A DNA stretch of 64,000 nt from Caecitellus pseudoparvulus. Its lineage: Eukaryota; Bigyra: Bicosoecida. Where the stretch lies: assembly GCA_965644315.1 (NCBI GenBank), contig CBFFRQ010000043.1:558001-622000 (forward strand), read 5' to 3'. The notes under the pieces are model-generated. The model did no database searches. It saw nothing but the letters and a program-made list of their open reading frames with translations, and was not told the origin of the DNA. Below are positions 1 to 11,962 of this stretch, piece after piece. The translations under genes were made by a program, and so were the position numbers. Each line of letters opens with the position of its first letter. The first letter of the stretch is position 1.

Positions 1-192
1 CACGCCACGTCACACCTCCAAACGTAAAGTCAGGCGGTCCGCGCAGATCCCTGGGGCACTCGCGAAAAGCACACGGGCAGGGACCACTCAATACGAATCA
101 TGCATTCTGATGTGCATCAGGGCAGGGACAAGCGAGCTGCGCCTAAACCAGGGTGCTTTCTGCACCTCTGGACACCGCCGTCGCGTCGCGAC
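1..192. other. 3' flank of the patched-like gene
   Basis: No gene is seen here. The stretch lies downstream of the minus-strand patched-like stop codon. It contains TGCATT at 101-106, which is AATGCA on the sense strand of that gene, about 87 bases past the stop. The same hexamer recurs after many other stop codons in the window. Confidence 0.4.
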
Positions 193-3100
193 TCATGACT
201 GCTGAGGGGGTGCCACCCCAGCCTTGCCGTCTTTGACAGTGGCAGGCGCACTCTTGGCTCCCGCCACGGGCGTCAGCTCAACCTGAGTGGCGGGCTTCTT
301 CGCGGCCACAGCTGGCTCCTCGTCCTCCTCGTCATCGTGCTCAAAGTCAGGCGCCTCGTCCGAGTGCGCCTCAGAGCCGAACCACAGCAGGACGACGGGC
401 AAGAGGATCAGGCCATGCGCGGCGCCCAGGACAGAAGAAAGGAAGAACACCCGGAAGAGGGTGCTGAAGATGTAGCTGGCGCTGGGGGACAGCACAACCA
501 CTGCCAGGAAGGTGCTGCTGGCGCCGTTGATGACGGAGACACCCATCTCCCCCAGGGCCTTGCTGACGCGTGCCTTGCGGGTCTCCTCGTGCACGTGCAG
601 GAAGGCGTGCGCGATGTGTGCCGAGTAGTCGATGGACAGGCCCACAGCGAGGACGAGGAACACCACCGAGACTCCGTCCAGGCTCACCCCCCAGAAATGC
701 ATGAAGCCGAGGATGTTGAGCAGGCAGGAGCCCACGACGAGGGTGACGAGGATGGACGTTTGCAGGTCAGCCAACAGCAGTGACACGACGACAAAGACGC
801 AGGCAATGGAGAGCCCGACGTTGGTGATGGCCTCCTGCGGCACGACCACGTACTGCTCCCACTCCCGGTACACGAATGTATAGGCAAAGACGGACGCCTC
901 CCCAATGCCCGCTTCCCTGCCAGCCTTGTTCACGGCGTCGATGGTTGTCTCCATCGCGTCGGCCTCGTCCAGGGCGTTGTCGATGACAGAGTAAAAGGCC
1001 TGTACGCGAGTCATGCGGATGGGGCCACTGGTGGCGCTGGCGCCTCCTTGGAACACGATGTTGCTGCCCCAGAACGAAAAAGCAGGGGAACAGAGGAAGG
1101 ACTCCATGGCAGAGTCGAAGTCAGCCCGGTTTGTCGGCACGTCAGCGGAGGAAATGGACGTGTCGTAGCAAGGGCAGCCTGGGCCACAGGCGCCAGACGC
1201 CCCCGACGCGTTGCGTGCCGCCGACTCTGCCAGGAAGGTCTGGAAAGCACTGTACCAGCTGAGCAGAGGCGCAGACTCCGTGTTCACATACTTGTTGTCG
1301 CGCAGGGCGGACTCCAGGCGCGGCATGAGGGTGGGGTAGTCCACCGGGTGGAAGTTTTCAGCGTACGCCCAGACAGGGAAGCCGTTACCGGAAAAGTACG
1401 CATCGCGGATCTTGAAGCTTTCCTGCAGGTAGCTGTCAGCAGGCACAAACCACTCCTCCTGGAAGTCCAGGCCCAAGTTTGCGACGCCCACTGCGGAGGC
1501 CGCCAGCAGGCCGGCGAACACCAGCCCGACGGCGACCTGCCCCGGAATGCTGGTGAGGGCGGGTGCCAGCTGGTACTCGATGTGCTCTGCCATCCAGCCA
1601 GCCTGCACACAGAGGAAGACCTTGCGTGGGCGCGTGCCCACGTACTCTGCCTTGCTTCCCCACGTTTTCTCCTCCTTGGCCTCGGCAGTGGGCGTGGCGG
1701 TGATGGGGTTGGAGCCTGCAAAGCCGCCGGCCTCCAGGGCAGATGTGGAAGCGGCCAGCTTCGCGGCCTTGCGCTCCGCCTTGACGCGCGCCGACGCAGC
1801 CTGCACGTCGGCGAGCACCTCGTCGTCCACGAAGCAGCAGCAGCAGTCGTAGCGGCCAGCCTCCTGCCGGCGCGCGTCCAGAGTGAGCACGGCCACGAAG
1901 AACGTGCACGACATGAAGAAGGCGCCCAGGATGCCGTACAACGCCCACAGGGTAAAGGAGGACAGGGCTGGGAGGGATGTGGTGGCAGAAATGCCAAAGG
2001 CAAGTGCGTCCGTGACGGACGTCAGCAAGACACTGGAGCCGGCGTGCTGCATGGCCTGGGCGATGCGGAGGGGGATGGGGTCGCCCGCACGCGTGCGGGA
2101 GAAGGAGCCAGCGATGACAAACACGTCGTCCACGCCGATGCCGAAGAGCAGGAAGGGCAGGACGCTGTGCACGGGGGTGGAGAAGGACGTGATGCTGCCC
2201 AAGCCGTAGCCAATGAGCAACGCCAAGCCGACTGTGGCGATGCCCGCTGCTGCCAGCGTTGCGCGGGAGCCGACGCGGGAGCACTCTGAGAACTGCAGGA
2301 AGACGTAGATGACAATGATGAAGACAGAGGCACCGACGAGTCCAAGGTCCCCCGTGATGAAGTTCCCCACTGCCTCAGAGTACCCCGCCGACGACACGGG
2401 CACAGCGTGGATGTCTGGCAGGGTGGCCTGGAAGCCAGCACCAAAGCCCTGGCCAATGGCCTCATCCCATGCCAGCTCCCATGCCTCCGCTGCCGGGTCA
2501 ACTGCTGAACCGTCCACTTCGTACTCGTCATTGCGCAGCTGGAAGGAGTGCTGGATGGCCGCCGCACTCGTGATGTTCCCAGCAGCGTTGCGGGAGATGC
2601 CGCCCAGAAGGCTGCCCAGGGTCATGTCCACGCCAAATCGGTCCTGGAGCTGCCCAGTCGCAGCCTGCCTGGCCAAGTACGCGGGGACATCGTAGGAATC
2701 AATGCCGCCCGCTGCTGCAGCCTTGGCATCGAAGTCGTCCAGCCCGCCCCACGCGTCCAGGATGGTGGAGGCAACGCAGAGTCTGTCACCTGTGCAATGC
2801 GTAAGCGGTGCAGTGCAGAGCAGTGGGCCCTGTGCGCAGAGTGGCGCTACCACGCACCGTTTCCAGCAGCCTTGCGCTCGCACAGGTCTCCATACGTGTA
2901 CTCTTGCTCCCCCCTGCCGCGGTGGTCTGCAGTCGCAGTCACATTATTGCCGCGCTGAACCAACAACATGGTCTGGCGAATGCGCGGGCCAGTCAGGACG
3001 TTGTCACCCCGAGAGGGGGCAGTAATGTACAGGTTCACAGAGCGGGGCTGCACTCCGAAGACGGCAGAGATCTTGTCCGCGTTCTTCAGCGCAGGACTGC

Positions 3101-3582
3101 GGGGAGCGGGATACGTGGCGCGTGCGGCACCAGCGTCCGAACGCTCCCGCTGACGTGCGTCACACCCGGCAGAGTCACTTGACGTTGCCTTTCAGCTGGG
3201 CACCTGCTCGCACAGGCATCACTCACGATCCTTTGGGTGTCCACAGGAATTGTCCGCGGCCTGAGGCACGGGGAGCAGGCAAAGTGAAGGCAGGTGTTGC
3301 GAGCAGGTGACAGGGAGCGATTGCGGCGGTGTTTCGAGCCTCACCCTCGTTTTCGAGCGCCACGATGCCGGAGCCCATGAGGAGGGCCGCAATGACCGAG
3401 ATGGCGATCATGTACCATGGGTTCTTGCCTATCCACATGCCCAGGTTGTAGAACGCCCGTTGCAGGGAGCCGTCCAGGCCGCGGCTCAGCCGCACACACA
3501 CGTTTGGTTGTGAGGCGGCGGCATCTTTTTCCGCAGAAGCACTCTCGGTGCTGCTTGCACCTTGCGCTGGGGAGTTGCTCAT
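193..3582 (-). CDS. Patched/NPC1-like transmembrane protein with sterol-sensing domain
   Basis: This is a multi-exon member of the patched/Niemann-Pick C1 (RND) family, multi-pass membrane proteins that move or sense sterols and lipids. The last exon covers about 193-2880 and holds both transmembrane bundles. The first bundle has GVDDVFVI near 2116-2142, the usual sterol-sensing-domain motif. The second has GLSIDYSAHIAHAF near 610-642, the family's second-bundle motif. A middle exon near 2850-3100 encodes the extracellular segment with NVLTGPRIRQ and the YTYGDLC stretch. The first exon (3582 to about 3350) encodes the N-terminal FYNLGMWIGKNPWYMIAIS membrane segment. Its donor is GTGAGG after ENEG. 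I chose the Met at 3582 (MSNSPAQ) because upstream in-frame residues look like leader sequence. The ligand is unknown. The C-terminus is acidic. Introns between 2880 and 3350 are only partly resolved. Confidence 0.85.
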
Positions 3583-3841
3583 GACTTCGCTGTGTTCAGT
3601 GCTCTCAATTGGCTGCACATTGACGGGAGACGTGCGCCTGGCCAGTGGCATGCTCTTCTGGCAGACTTGCTGCCGGAGTTGTCGAGCTGACCAGCCTGAC
3701 GTCAGCCGGCCTGCTGGCTTGTGTGCTTCTGTCGCACTGAGCGGCGGGAAGGGGCAAGACAGGCGCAGTTGAGGGACAAGCAAGACTGTGGGGTGGCAAG
3801 TTGGCCGAGGGAACGATTGTAGGCATCTACGCAGACTGCAT

Positions 3842-4948
3842 TCAAGCGGGCTTTACAGAGGCCCCTTCACCCGGCGCCTGCACCCCTGCCGCCTTGGCCA
3901 CTGCCGCCTGAGCTGCGGCCTGCTGTGCTTGCTGCGCTTGCTGCGCTTGCTGCGCTTGCATGATGTACGCTTGCTGCTGCTGCTGCTGCTGCTGCATCCA
4001 CGCCATTTGCTGGTGGTGCTGTGCCGCAGTCAGGGAAGGGTTCACGGCCTGCGTGCTGGCAGGCTGGCCGCCCACGAACATGCCCATGTGGGGGGGGGTG
4101 TACATCCCCCCCGGCACGCCGTACGCACTGGGCATCATGCCAGGCGACACCATGGGCATGAACTGCCCAGGCATGCCCCCGCTGATGTGTGCGTGCATGG
4201 CCTGCATGGCTGCCTCGTAAGGGAAGCCCCCCCCGTGTGCGTGATGCTGCTGCGCCTGTCGCTGGGCGTGGTGGGGAACTGTGTGGGAGGCACGGCTGCC
4301 CTTGCCGTGGCGGCCGCCCCCACGACGCCATTGCTCCCGATTGCGTGCTCGCCCCCCCTTTCCGTGCTTGGAAGAGCCTGCCATGCTGACGTAGAGGGGC
4401 GCCGGCTCCGGCACAACCTCGCCGGCAGGCAGCGGCGGCTGGTATCCGGGGTCGTCTGTGGACACCTTGCTGGCATCCGTCGTGAGTGTGATGCGCAGCA
4501 CTGGCGAGTAGGTCTCCACAGTGACGGCTTCACAGCCCTCCTCCGTCGGGGCGAACTTCTTCACGCACTTCTCGTGGGTAATGGTGGACACCTGATGCAG
4601 CCCGGCCACTCGGCGCTTGACAAATTCCGCAACGGGCACCACTTTCCATGAATGCCCGGCGCTGGCTGCGACGGTGACCTGAGAGGAGAGAGGGGGCAAG
4701 TGGGGCAGTAGTTAGGTTGCCTCTGTCGTGCAGCACTGCAGCTGCAAGGGCTCAGTGCGCAGTGCTGCCGGGCTCGTGCTCACACTTGTCACTCCTGGCT
4801 CGCGCAGGCGCCCGAGAACTTCCGCAGCCGCGAGCGCTGGCTCTTGCGAGGAGGAAATGACGTAGTAGTTCTCAAACTCGTCGGCTTGGTCGAACTGCTC
4901 AACAGACACCCGCTGGTGCTTCGTGCTGGGCATTCCCTGCTGTGCCAT
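3842..4948 (-). CDS. Alba-domain DNA/RNA-binding protein with Q-rich tail
   Basis: This is a two-exon gene for an Alba-family nucleic-acid-binding protein. Exon 1 starts at 4948 (MAQQGMPS) and exon 2 runs from the acceptor near 4681 to the stop at 3842. Splicing a GTGACA donor to that acceptor gives REPG-VTVAAS without a frame break. The Alba signature follows: VAEFVKRRVAGLHQ, then EEGCEAVTVETYSPVLRITLT, then PGYQPPLP, which is diagnostic of the RPP25-like/plant Alba branch. After the domain come a basic RGGG-type segment, a Met/Gly/Pro-rich part, and a glutamine run followed by tandem QAQ repeats. Such tails often support RNA granule assembly, which is inference here. The stop codon overlaps an AATGCA hexamer (TGAATGCA). 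Confidence 0.82.
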
Positions 4949-5330
4949 GGCGATGGAAGTGGCCAGAGAAAAAGGTCCGCAGTGTGCGCTGGTCTGTTTC
5001 TGGCTGCCAGCCGCAGATGTGCCGGGAGACGACCGCACGGCAAAGCAGCACAGTGGTCAATGCTGTCAGGTTTGCGTCAAGCCGTATTTTGTCCATCTTT
5101 CGCCATGTCTTCGCCTGGGCAAGTGTTGGCGGGTTGGCTCGCGGGGAAGCCATCTCACGCCGACTCTGAGGCAGCGCTCGAGTAAAGTCAAAACTGAACA
5201 CCACAGGCAAAGAGGTTTCATGCGATTGATATCCCTTAGGAGCCCCAGCACGCTGTTGCTGGAGCCTGAGCTGCCAGCGCCCCAAACTCGCAACAGTTGC
5301 CGGCGAGGTTGCAGGCGGCCCCACAGCTCC

Positions 5331-8300
5331 ATGGCAGCTTCCGAGGATCCCCAGCCGCATGTAGCGGAGGAAGATGTGGCTGGCCATGCCCGCCAAGCCT
5401 TGAGTGAGGCTGAAATCCTCGCGGTATTTCGCGAGTTTGACACAGACCACAGCAACACGTGAGGGCTCACGCATCCTGCCTGGCGCCTGGGCAGCAAGCA
5501 CGCCGCTTCCATACCCATGCGTGATCAGGATTGACCGTTCAGAGCTGCAAGATCTAGTGTTTGCCCTGGGAGTTCCCATGAGCCCCGAACAGGTGCGTCG
5601 CTCGCTCTGCTGTGATTGGCTGGCGCTGTCGCTGCGACTCGCTGCACTTGCTGGCCACTCCTGCCCAGGTGCAAGCGGCCTTTGACACTGTTGACAGCGA
5701 TGGGAGTGGAGAGATCGACTGGGAGGAGTTCTACAAGTGGTGCGTTTCGCGTGGGCACAGCCTTTCTGCATTGGCCTCCCACTTCCGCCACGGCTTGTGC
5801 AGGTTCACGCAGGAAGGCCCCGCAGAAGCCAGCGACGGCGGCGCCTCACAGCTGCTCAAAGCCAAGCTACGGGCCCGATATCTCAAGCGCAAGTTCTCGC
5901 AGCTTTCTGCCGCCTTCAGCAGCGCGGCCTCCGCGGCAGCCAAGGCACAAGGCGGAGCCACGCGAGGTGCGGGCAGCGACATTGCAAGGTACCACGTGCA
6001 CTTGAGCGCGGGGGACGTCAGCACCGGCAGCCCGCCCCTGGGCGCCTACATCACCTTGGAGCCGTCTCCACCGTCTGCCCTGGAAGAGCTGGGCGGTGGG
6101 GGTGACGGTGCGCCGTGTGTAGTGCTGCTCACGCTGAGCCTCAAGCCTGGCACTCGCGCCGAAGATGTGGAGGAGGTGGTGGCTGCAGTGCAAGCGGGGT
6201 TGGAAGTCTCCATAGAGCGTTTAAAGGAGGAGCTTCAAGAGCCCGACATGCCGCGCCTGGAGGTGGAGGGGCCGCTGCAGGCGGAGGCACAGGGGGGCTT
6301 GGTGGTGCTGGTCAAGGCGTTCCTGCCGGTGGCCCCGCTGGACAATCTACAGGAAGCGCTGCTCATCGAGAGTGCTGAAGCTGAACACTCCGTGTCACGC
6401 CTGTTCGAGACCTTTTCAGTCGCCCTGCAGAGCTCTCTGCCGCTGGCTGCGTGGCTCAGCCCCGGCGACACTGATCTGGAAACTGCTGGACTCAGAGCCG
6501 AAGCCCGCCTGGAGCTGCCGGCAGCCGGACTGGACCTATGCATTCGTACGCTGGAGAGTCTGGTGCTGCGGCAAGCGACGGCAGTCAAGTGAGTTCGCCG
6601 CCCGCCCCCCTCACTGTGCGCGTGGCACGTGTGCAAGATGCTTGCACTTCACAGGGACTACTTGGGCGTGGCGCCGCCCGAGGACGACGAAGGCGCAGAA
6701 CTCATTGGCACAACACTGGGCAATGGCGTGGTGCTGACCCCTGCCATGCTGGGGTGTGAAGATGACCTGGAGACGATGGAGGCTTGTGTGCGCCGGCTGC
6801 CCCATGGTCGCGTCCGCAACATCGTCGAGAAGAGCCTTTCCAAGCTCCCCGCACTGCAGGCTCTGCGCTGTTGGCGCGAGAAAACCACGCGCATCCACTT
6901 CCCTGGCGTGGCAGCTGCGGCGGAGGCCTTGGAAGCCATGCTGCCGCAACAGTCCTCGCACGCAGGCCACACCTCTTACCTGCCGCTTGGCGCGATTGTC
7001 GTGTCCCCCCTCGCCAAGCGGTCCTTGTTGCTGGAAGCCTGGGCTTCGCTGACGGGGGAGGAGCCTGGAGCCTTGCTGCCCATCGCCCCCCTCTCCCGCC
7101 TGCTTGGCATGAGTGCTGCGCTGGATCGACTCGCGCTCGTATCCGCCAACGACACGCTTGCCGTGGACTTTGAAGGGCTGGCACCCTGCTCTATCTCCGG
7201 CATGCTACAGACTCCCACTCCCTTCCAAGCCCATGCCAGTGCGTTTCCGCTGCCTGCCGTCCGCGTGCCTGTGCGCTTCGCAACCTCTCCGGCTCTGGGC
7301 GCCCTTCGCAGAAACGGCACGGCTCGTGGCATTCGGAGATCCCTCTGGAAGCCCACTGCGCACTGTGGGCGCTTGTTTCCATGCTGCCTTGTCAGATGAT
7401 CGCTGGGAAGTGCAAGAAGGCTTGGTGTCAGCCTGGACTCTCCGCCTGCCCTCTGTGGACATTTGCGACAGCTTCGTGTTCGAGAGTGCCGCTGACTTTG
7501 CAGACGTCGTAGAAGGAGACAAGATCAGCCAGCTCCCCGTGAGGGTGCGGCGCCAGGCGGAACACCCAGCTGGGTTTGTCTTCATCACGTCGGCGACAGT
7601 TTCTGGTGGCGATGACTCCCGCCCAGCGCAGTACCTGGCCAAAGTGCTGAAGCTGTTCAACAGCATGAAAGGCTCCGAGGGCAAGGTGAGTTGCTCCTGT
7701 TTGCCGTGAAGTGCACTGCACATGCCATGGCGCCCTGTCGCGCGCTCACAGGTCGCGCCGCTGCTGGTGCTCGGAGTGCTGGACGACGACAGCAAGCACA
7801 GCCAGGAGCGGTGCGAGCAACTGAAAGAGTCCTTGAAGCTGGCAGACCTTAGCACCTGCTACAGTGCAGTGGGCGTCCAGCTCATCTCACGAGAAAGCAT
7901 GAAGGGCGTCTTGCCAGCTGCCGAGGTGCTGGAGGGCCAGCTCCAGCCAGGTAACTGAACGCACGCCTTGCTTGGCCAGAGCAGAGACGAGGAGGCGCAT
8001 CACGCTGCTGAACAAAACACCTCGCTTTTCTCAATGAAGTATCAAAGCATTCTTCCCTTTGCTGCCCCCTTGCATTCACCTTCTGGACCCAGAGCCCAGT
8101 CGCAGGCTTTGGCGTGGTGGCATGGCAGCCGAAGAGCCGGCCAAGGCGCAGAATGGCTTCTTGATGATGAAGCGACTCCCAGGGCGCTTGAGCAAAGTCA
8201 AACAAGCGCATTTGGATGGCATCAAGAGCCTGTCGAAACCCTCAGACAGTAGCAAGCTCGTTGCACGCGCCATCGCCTGTCTTCTCGGTGAGGCCAAGAG

Positions 8301-8577
8301 CGCCGCGTCCTGGCTCAAGGCCAGACAGCTCCTCGCTCAGCCCTCCACACTCAAACGCATCAAGGAAATCCAACTCAAAACCCTGCCACCCGCCACCGCC
8401 GACACCGCACATGACCTCCTCCACACCGCCGACGCCGCACAAGTCAAGGCCGACAACAAGACTCTCGCCACACTCGCAACCTGGGCAGCCGATGTCATCA
8501 CCATCGTGCGCCTGGCGCCGTGGGAGGCCGGGCAGGATGGCGCCGCGGCAGAAGAGGAGGAGGAGGAGGAGGAGTGA
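5331..8577 (+). CDS. EF-hand pair protein with dynein-stalk-like C-terminal region
   Basis: This gene has at least six exons. Exon 1 begins at 5331 (MAASEDPQ). Splicing GTGAGG to CAG near 5530 completes EF-hand 1 (DTDHSNTIDRSEL). A second short intron leads into EF-hand 2 (DSDGSGEIDWEEF, about 5694-5732). A long middle section up to about 7900 matches no family I know. The last exon (about 8095-8577) reads IKSLSKPSDSSKLVARAIACLLGE, then a helix pair with LKARQLLAQPSTLKRIKEI and LATLATWAADVI. That order resembles the microtubule-binding stalk of dynein heavy chains (IKSL-x-PP, ILLG, AKKLL, FLKRL). No dynein AAA module is present. The protein ends in a Glu run. A Ca2+-regulated microtubule or dynein adaptor is a reasonable guess, not shown. 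The junctions near 7238 and 7314 are tentative. Confidence 0.6.
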
Positions 8578-8608
8578 GGCACGTGTGTGGGCGTGTGCTG
8601 GGGTGCAT

Positions 8609-9787
8609 TCAGTCAGCCTTGGCGTGCTCTGCTGCTTCCTCCTCGTGGTCGTGCTCCAGGTCCATGTTGCCCTCGTAGGACGTCTCGCTGACCTCCTTGG
8701 TGCTGGTGCCCGAGGCGAGGCTGAGGCCGATGTTCAGGAGCAGGGCAAACCACCACACGTGCAGCACGGCCAGGATGCAGAGCAAGGTGATGTTGTTGTA
8801 GACGTTCGGAATGCAGTCGTTATGGAAGCGCGCGATGAGGCCATCCATGAAGAAGGGCATGCGGGAGATGTCTGCCCATGTTTCTGGGCAGGTCTCGGGC
8901 AGGGCCTTGAAGGCGGCGAAGATGACGCGGAAGGGGAACTCGTACAGGCGGAAGTAGGCCCAGGACAGGATGGTGGCGACGTAGCTAGCTTCGGTGATGT
9001 AGTACGCCTTGGCGTCGCCCAGGCCCAGGTAGTTGGACATCTTCATGCTGTCGATGAAGATGTCGCTGATGTCGTGCACGAACATGACCAAGAAGCCCAC
9101 GCGGTGCGACTGGGAGGTGAAGGACAGGACGATGAGGGACAGGGTGACGATGTGGTGGATGTACATGACGAAGTAGTCCTTGCGCCGGTGGTCCAGAGCC
9201 ACGTGGATGAAGCAGGTGTAGATCCAGATGGACTGCTGGAAGATGTACAGGGACTTGAGGGCCAGGCCCACCTCGGCCTCCTCTGTGTGCCTGTACCACA
9301 CGGCGCGTGGGTCAGTCCACCACTGTGGGTTGACGTACAGGAACGCCAGCGCCACGAGGGTCATGGTCCAGTGGATGGCCAGCTGCCAGGACTGCGTCAT
9401 CCACTTCTCCAGTCGCTCTGGCTTCTTGGGGTCGTTCAACGCGTCGCTGTCCAGCATGCCGGCTTGGTAGCAGACGCGGGAGAGTGTCTTGCCGATCCAA
9501 CGGAAGGTGACCTTGGACAGCTCAGCCCACACTGCCACCACGACGAGGCTGCCGCACAGGACGGCAGTCATGCGCTTCTCCGAGTCCACCCAGCAAGCTC
9601 GAACCGTCGCGAGGGTGAGGATGGCGAAGAGGATCGTCAAGATCACGTCCAGGACGGGGTTGGGCTTGTACACAGCCTCCTTCTTCTTCCGAGAGCGCGC
9701 CCCGCCGCTTGCAGGAGGCGAGGCTGAGGTCAGCGGCCCTGACGCATGGTCCTCGGCCTTCCCATGACCGGCACCGCGCTTTCCCAT
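8609..9787 (-). CDS. LAG1/TLC-domain ceramide synthase
   Basis: This is an intronless ORF of 392 residues. The TRAM-LAG1-CLN8 domain is clear. The Lag1 motif starts with the tandem histidines of YIHHIVTLS near 9150 and continues through SHRVGFLVMFVHDISDIFIDSMK, where the HD pair and acidic residues are the conserved catalytic features. Five to six hydrophobic segments flank it. The protein would N-acylate sphingoid bases to make ceramide in the ER membrane. It starts at 9787, the first Met, followed by a charged cytosolic N-terminus. The C-terminus is acidic and His-rich (DLEHDHEEEAAEHAKAD). It converges with the EF-hand gene, with only 31 bp between the two stop codons. The stop overlaps AATGCA on the sense strand. 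Acyl-chain preference cannot be read from the sequence. Confidence 0.88.
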   Translation of the reverse strand: MGKRGAGHGKAEDHASGPLTSASPPASGGARSRKKKEAVYKPNPVLDVILTILFAILTLATVRACWVDSEKRMTAVLCGSLVVVAVWAELSKVTFRWIGKTLSRVCYQAGMLDSDALNDPKKPERLEKWMTQSWQLAIHWTMTLVALAFLYVNPQWWTDPRAVWYRHTEEAEVGLALKSLYIFQQSIWIYTCFIHVALDHRRKDYFVMYIHHIVTLSLIVLSFTSQSHRVGFLVMFVHDISDIFIDSMKMSNYLGLGDAKAYYITEASYVATILSWAYFRLYEFPFRVIFAAFKALPETCPETWADISRMPFFMDGLIARFHNDCIPNVYNNITLLCILAVLHVWWFALLLNIGLSLASGTSTKEVSETSYEGNMDLEHDHEEEAAEHAKAD

Positions 9788-10130
9788 GCTGTGGCACTGA
9801 TTTTACGGGAAAGCACGATGGTGCGTCAGGACGGCAAGCCTGCCTTCTCGCGCCGGCTCTTCTCGAAGGTTTGAAGGGTGCCTGCGGAAGTTGCCTCGTG
9901 GGGTGCAGTGCACCTCACAAAGGACCTCACACTCGTGAGCGTGTGGGGGGGTGCCAGCAACAATAGAAGCTAAATTTGCTCGGGGGGTGACACTTCGTGC
10001 AGAGGGGGTGCGCGTAGCAGCTCGTCAGCCCCCCTTGCCGCAGTGCCACATATTCGCTGTCATGCTGATGGTGAGTGGCCAGACTTCACTGCAAGGCGCT
10101 GGTGGCTGTGAAGCCACGCGCCGTGATGGA
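9788..10130. other. Intergenic region, ceramide synthase promoter side
   Basis: This lies between the start of the minus-strand ceramide synthase and the stop of the minus-strand ORC4 gene. It must hold the ceramide synthase promoter and the ORC4 3' end. I see no gene, repeat or clear TATA element. Confidence 0.4.
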
Positions 10131-11962
10131 TCAGTCCTCCGCCTCCACGGAGCCAGCAGCAGCCCACTGTTTGACGGATGTCGGCACTGCAACGGCCCCC
10201 GATGCCACGGCAGCAAGGATGTCAACGGGGCTGAGCTGCAGCCTGGCTACATCGTACTGCTGCGACACCACCGTCGCGCCAGCTGCACTGCCGCCCAGGG
10301 CAGCAGATGGGCGTGCTTTGGTGGCACCAGCTGCTACAGCTTCCCCTCTGGCAGCGGCGGTGCCCTGGGCGTACGCCACGAGGTCCAGCGCCACCAAGTG
10401 CTGGAAGCTCTTGACGGCCACTGCCTGGGGCAGAGCCGCCGAAGCCGCATGCTCGCCAGATGCGAAGCGCCTGTACTGCCGCCAGGCGCCCTGGAAGTTG
10501 TACTCCGCCTCGCCCCGCTGCTCCAGGTGCGCCATGGCGATGAGGAGGCACATCTCCACCTGGGTCAGCCCTGCCAGCAGGGCGATGCGGGGGTCTGCCG
10601 TGGCGCCCGCCACCGCCGCATCCACCGCTTGGTCTTGCAGGGAGGGGGCTTGGGACACGACGGTGTCCAGCAGGCGCAGCATCCACCCAATGGAGTGCCC
10701 CGTGGACCACGCTTCGTGCAGGTGGCGAGCCAGGCAGGGCGTGGTTGCCGGCGAGGCGCCCTCTGGGTCCAGCCCCTCCGGCAGCGCAGCCTGCACTGCT
10801 GCGTTCCAGGTGTCAATGCCGTCCTCAGACTGCATCGTCTGGCCACGGCGCCCCGGGCTCTGTGAACCTGCAGCAGCTGGCAGCGTCAGGGCCGCACGCG
10901 CCACGGCGCAGTATGTCGGCCACTCAGGGTGGCTGAACAGCACCTGGGAGTGGCTGAATCGCGAGCGCAGACGTTTCTCTAGCAAGTCCACCACGTCCAG
11001 GCGAGCTGTCATGCCGATGACCGCGAATGCAGCACTGTGAGGGAGGGGCGGAGGGAGGAGGTGCAGGCAAGCATGCAGCGAGCCAAGACTCAGCGGCTTC
11101 ACGCACTCTGTGGACTGCGTCAGGTCCAGCAGGTGGTACAGCAGTGTTTGTTTGGACTGCCGTGCAAAGGCGTCCACTTCGTCCAGCACCAGCACCACCC
11201 CTGTCCCCCGTGCTTTCAGTGCTCGCAGCGCGTCAGCCACGAAGGACATGTGCTTCTCATATGTGACGTGTCCCCCGGAGCCCGCCGCTGAGGCTGCCGT
11301 GCCCAGCAGTGCCGTGTTGGCGGCGGCCCCTGCCACGCGCTGGGCGATGGAGGCCACTGTGCCCCGGAAGCCAGCCTCAGGGTCTGGGGGCGCACCTGCA
11401 TCGGCCAAGGCTTCTGCGGCTGCCGCTGACGCGGCCCGCATGGCTGTGAACAAGTGCGGAGAGGTGTCCACCGCCAACTGCCGGGAGATCTCCCGCATGG
11501 CCACCATGTCATCCGTCGCCACTCGCCCATCCACGTACACGACTTGCACAGGCGGCTCGGGCGTGCCTGGCGTGGAGACCAGCGCGTCCACGCTCACCAT
11601 GGGCGACTGCTCGGGGGCCTGGCCGCTCACAGACTTGTGCACGGCCTGCAAGGCGCGTTCCAGTACAAGGGACTTTCCGCTTCCTCTGCAAAGAACGGCG
11701 TGAGCTAGTGCAGCCGCCGCAGCGGTGAGTGCTGAGGGATCGAATTTCCGCACCTCCGGCCGACCAACAGTGTGGATCCATTCTCCCCGTGGCGTACGAG
11801 CGCGTGCAGCAAGGCATACAGTGCTTCAAACTGGTTCTCCAGACCAGCAGGCACGCCTGAACCTTGCCATCTGGCCAGCTGTCCTCTCACACGACGCAGC
11901 AGTGCCGCACTGGGCACAGGCGTGTCCTCTTGTCTGGCTCGCTTTCGCCCTCTTGCTGGCAT
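10131..11962 (-). CDS. ORC4: Origin recognition complex subunit 4
   Basis: ORC4 is an AAA+ subunit of the origin recognition complex that marks replication origins in the nucleus. Exon 1 starts at 11962 (MPARGRKRAR, a basic N-terminus) and ends in TLLVGR. A 68-bp intron (about 11686-11753) joins it to RGSGKS, so the Walker A motif is split by the intron and rebuilt by splicing. Walker B is VLVLDEVDAFA near 11170-11200, followed by QTLLYHLLDLTQS, a typical ORC4 phrase. A second in-frame intron of about 75 bp lies between that phrase and FAVIGMTARLDVVDLLEKRLRSRFSH. The winged-helix part includes LTQVEMCLLIAMAHLE and YNFQGAWRQYRRF. The end, PTSVKQWAAAG, matches the conserved ORC4 C-terminus. Length is near the family norm. 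Confidence 0.92.

Noticed and set aside
4189-4389. Small plus-strand frames inside the Alba gene
   Set aside because: They overlap the well-supported minus-strand Alba coding region and show no motif.
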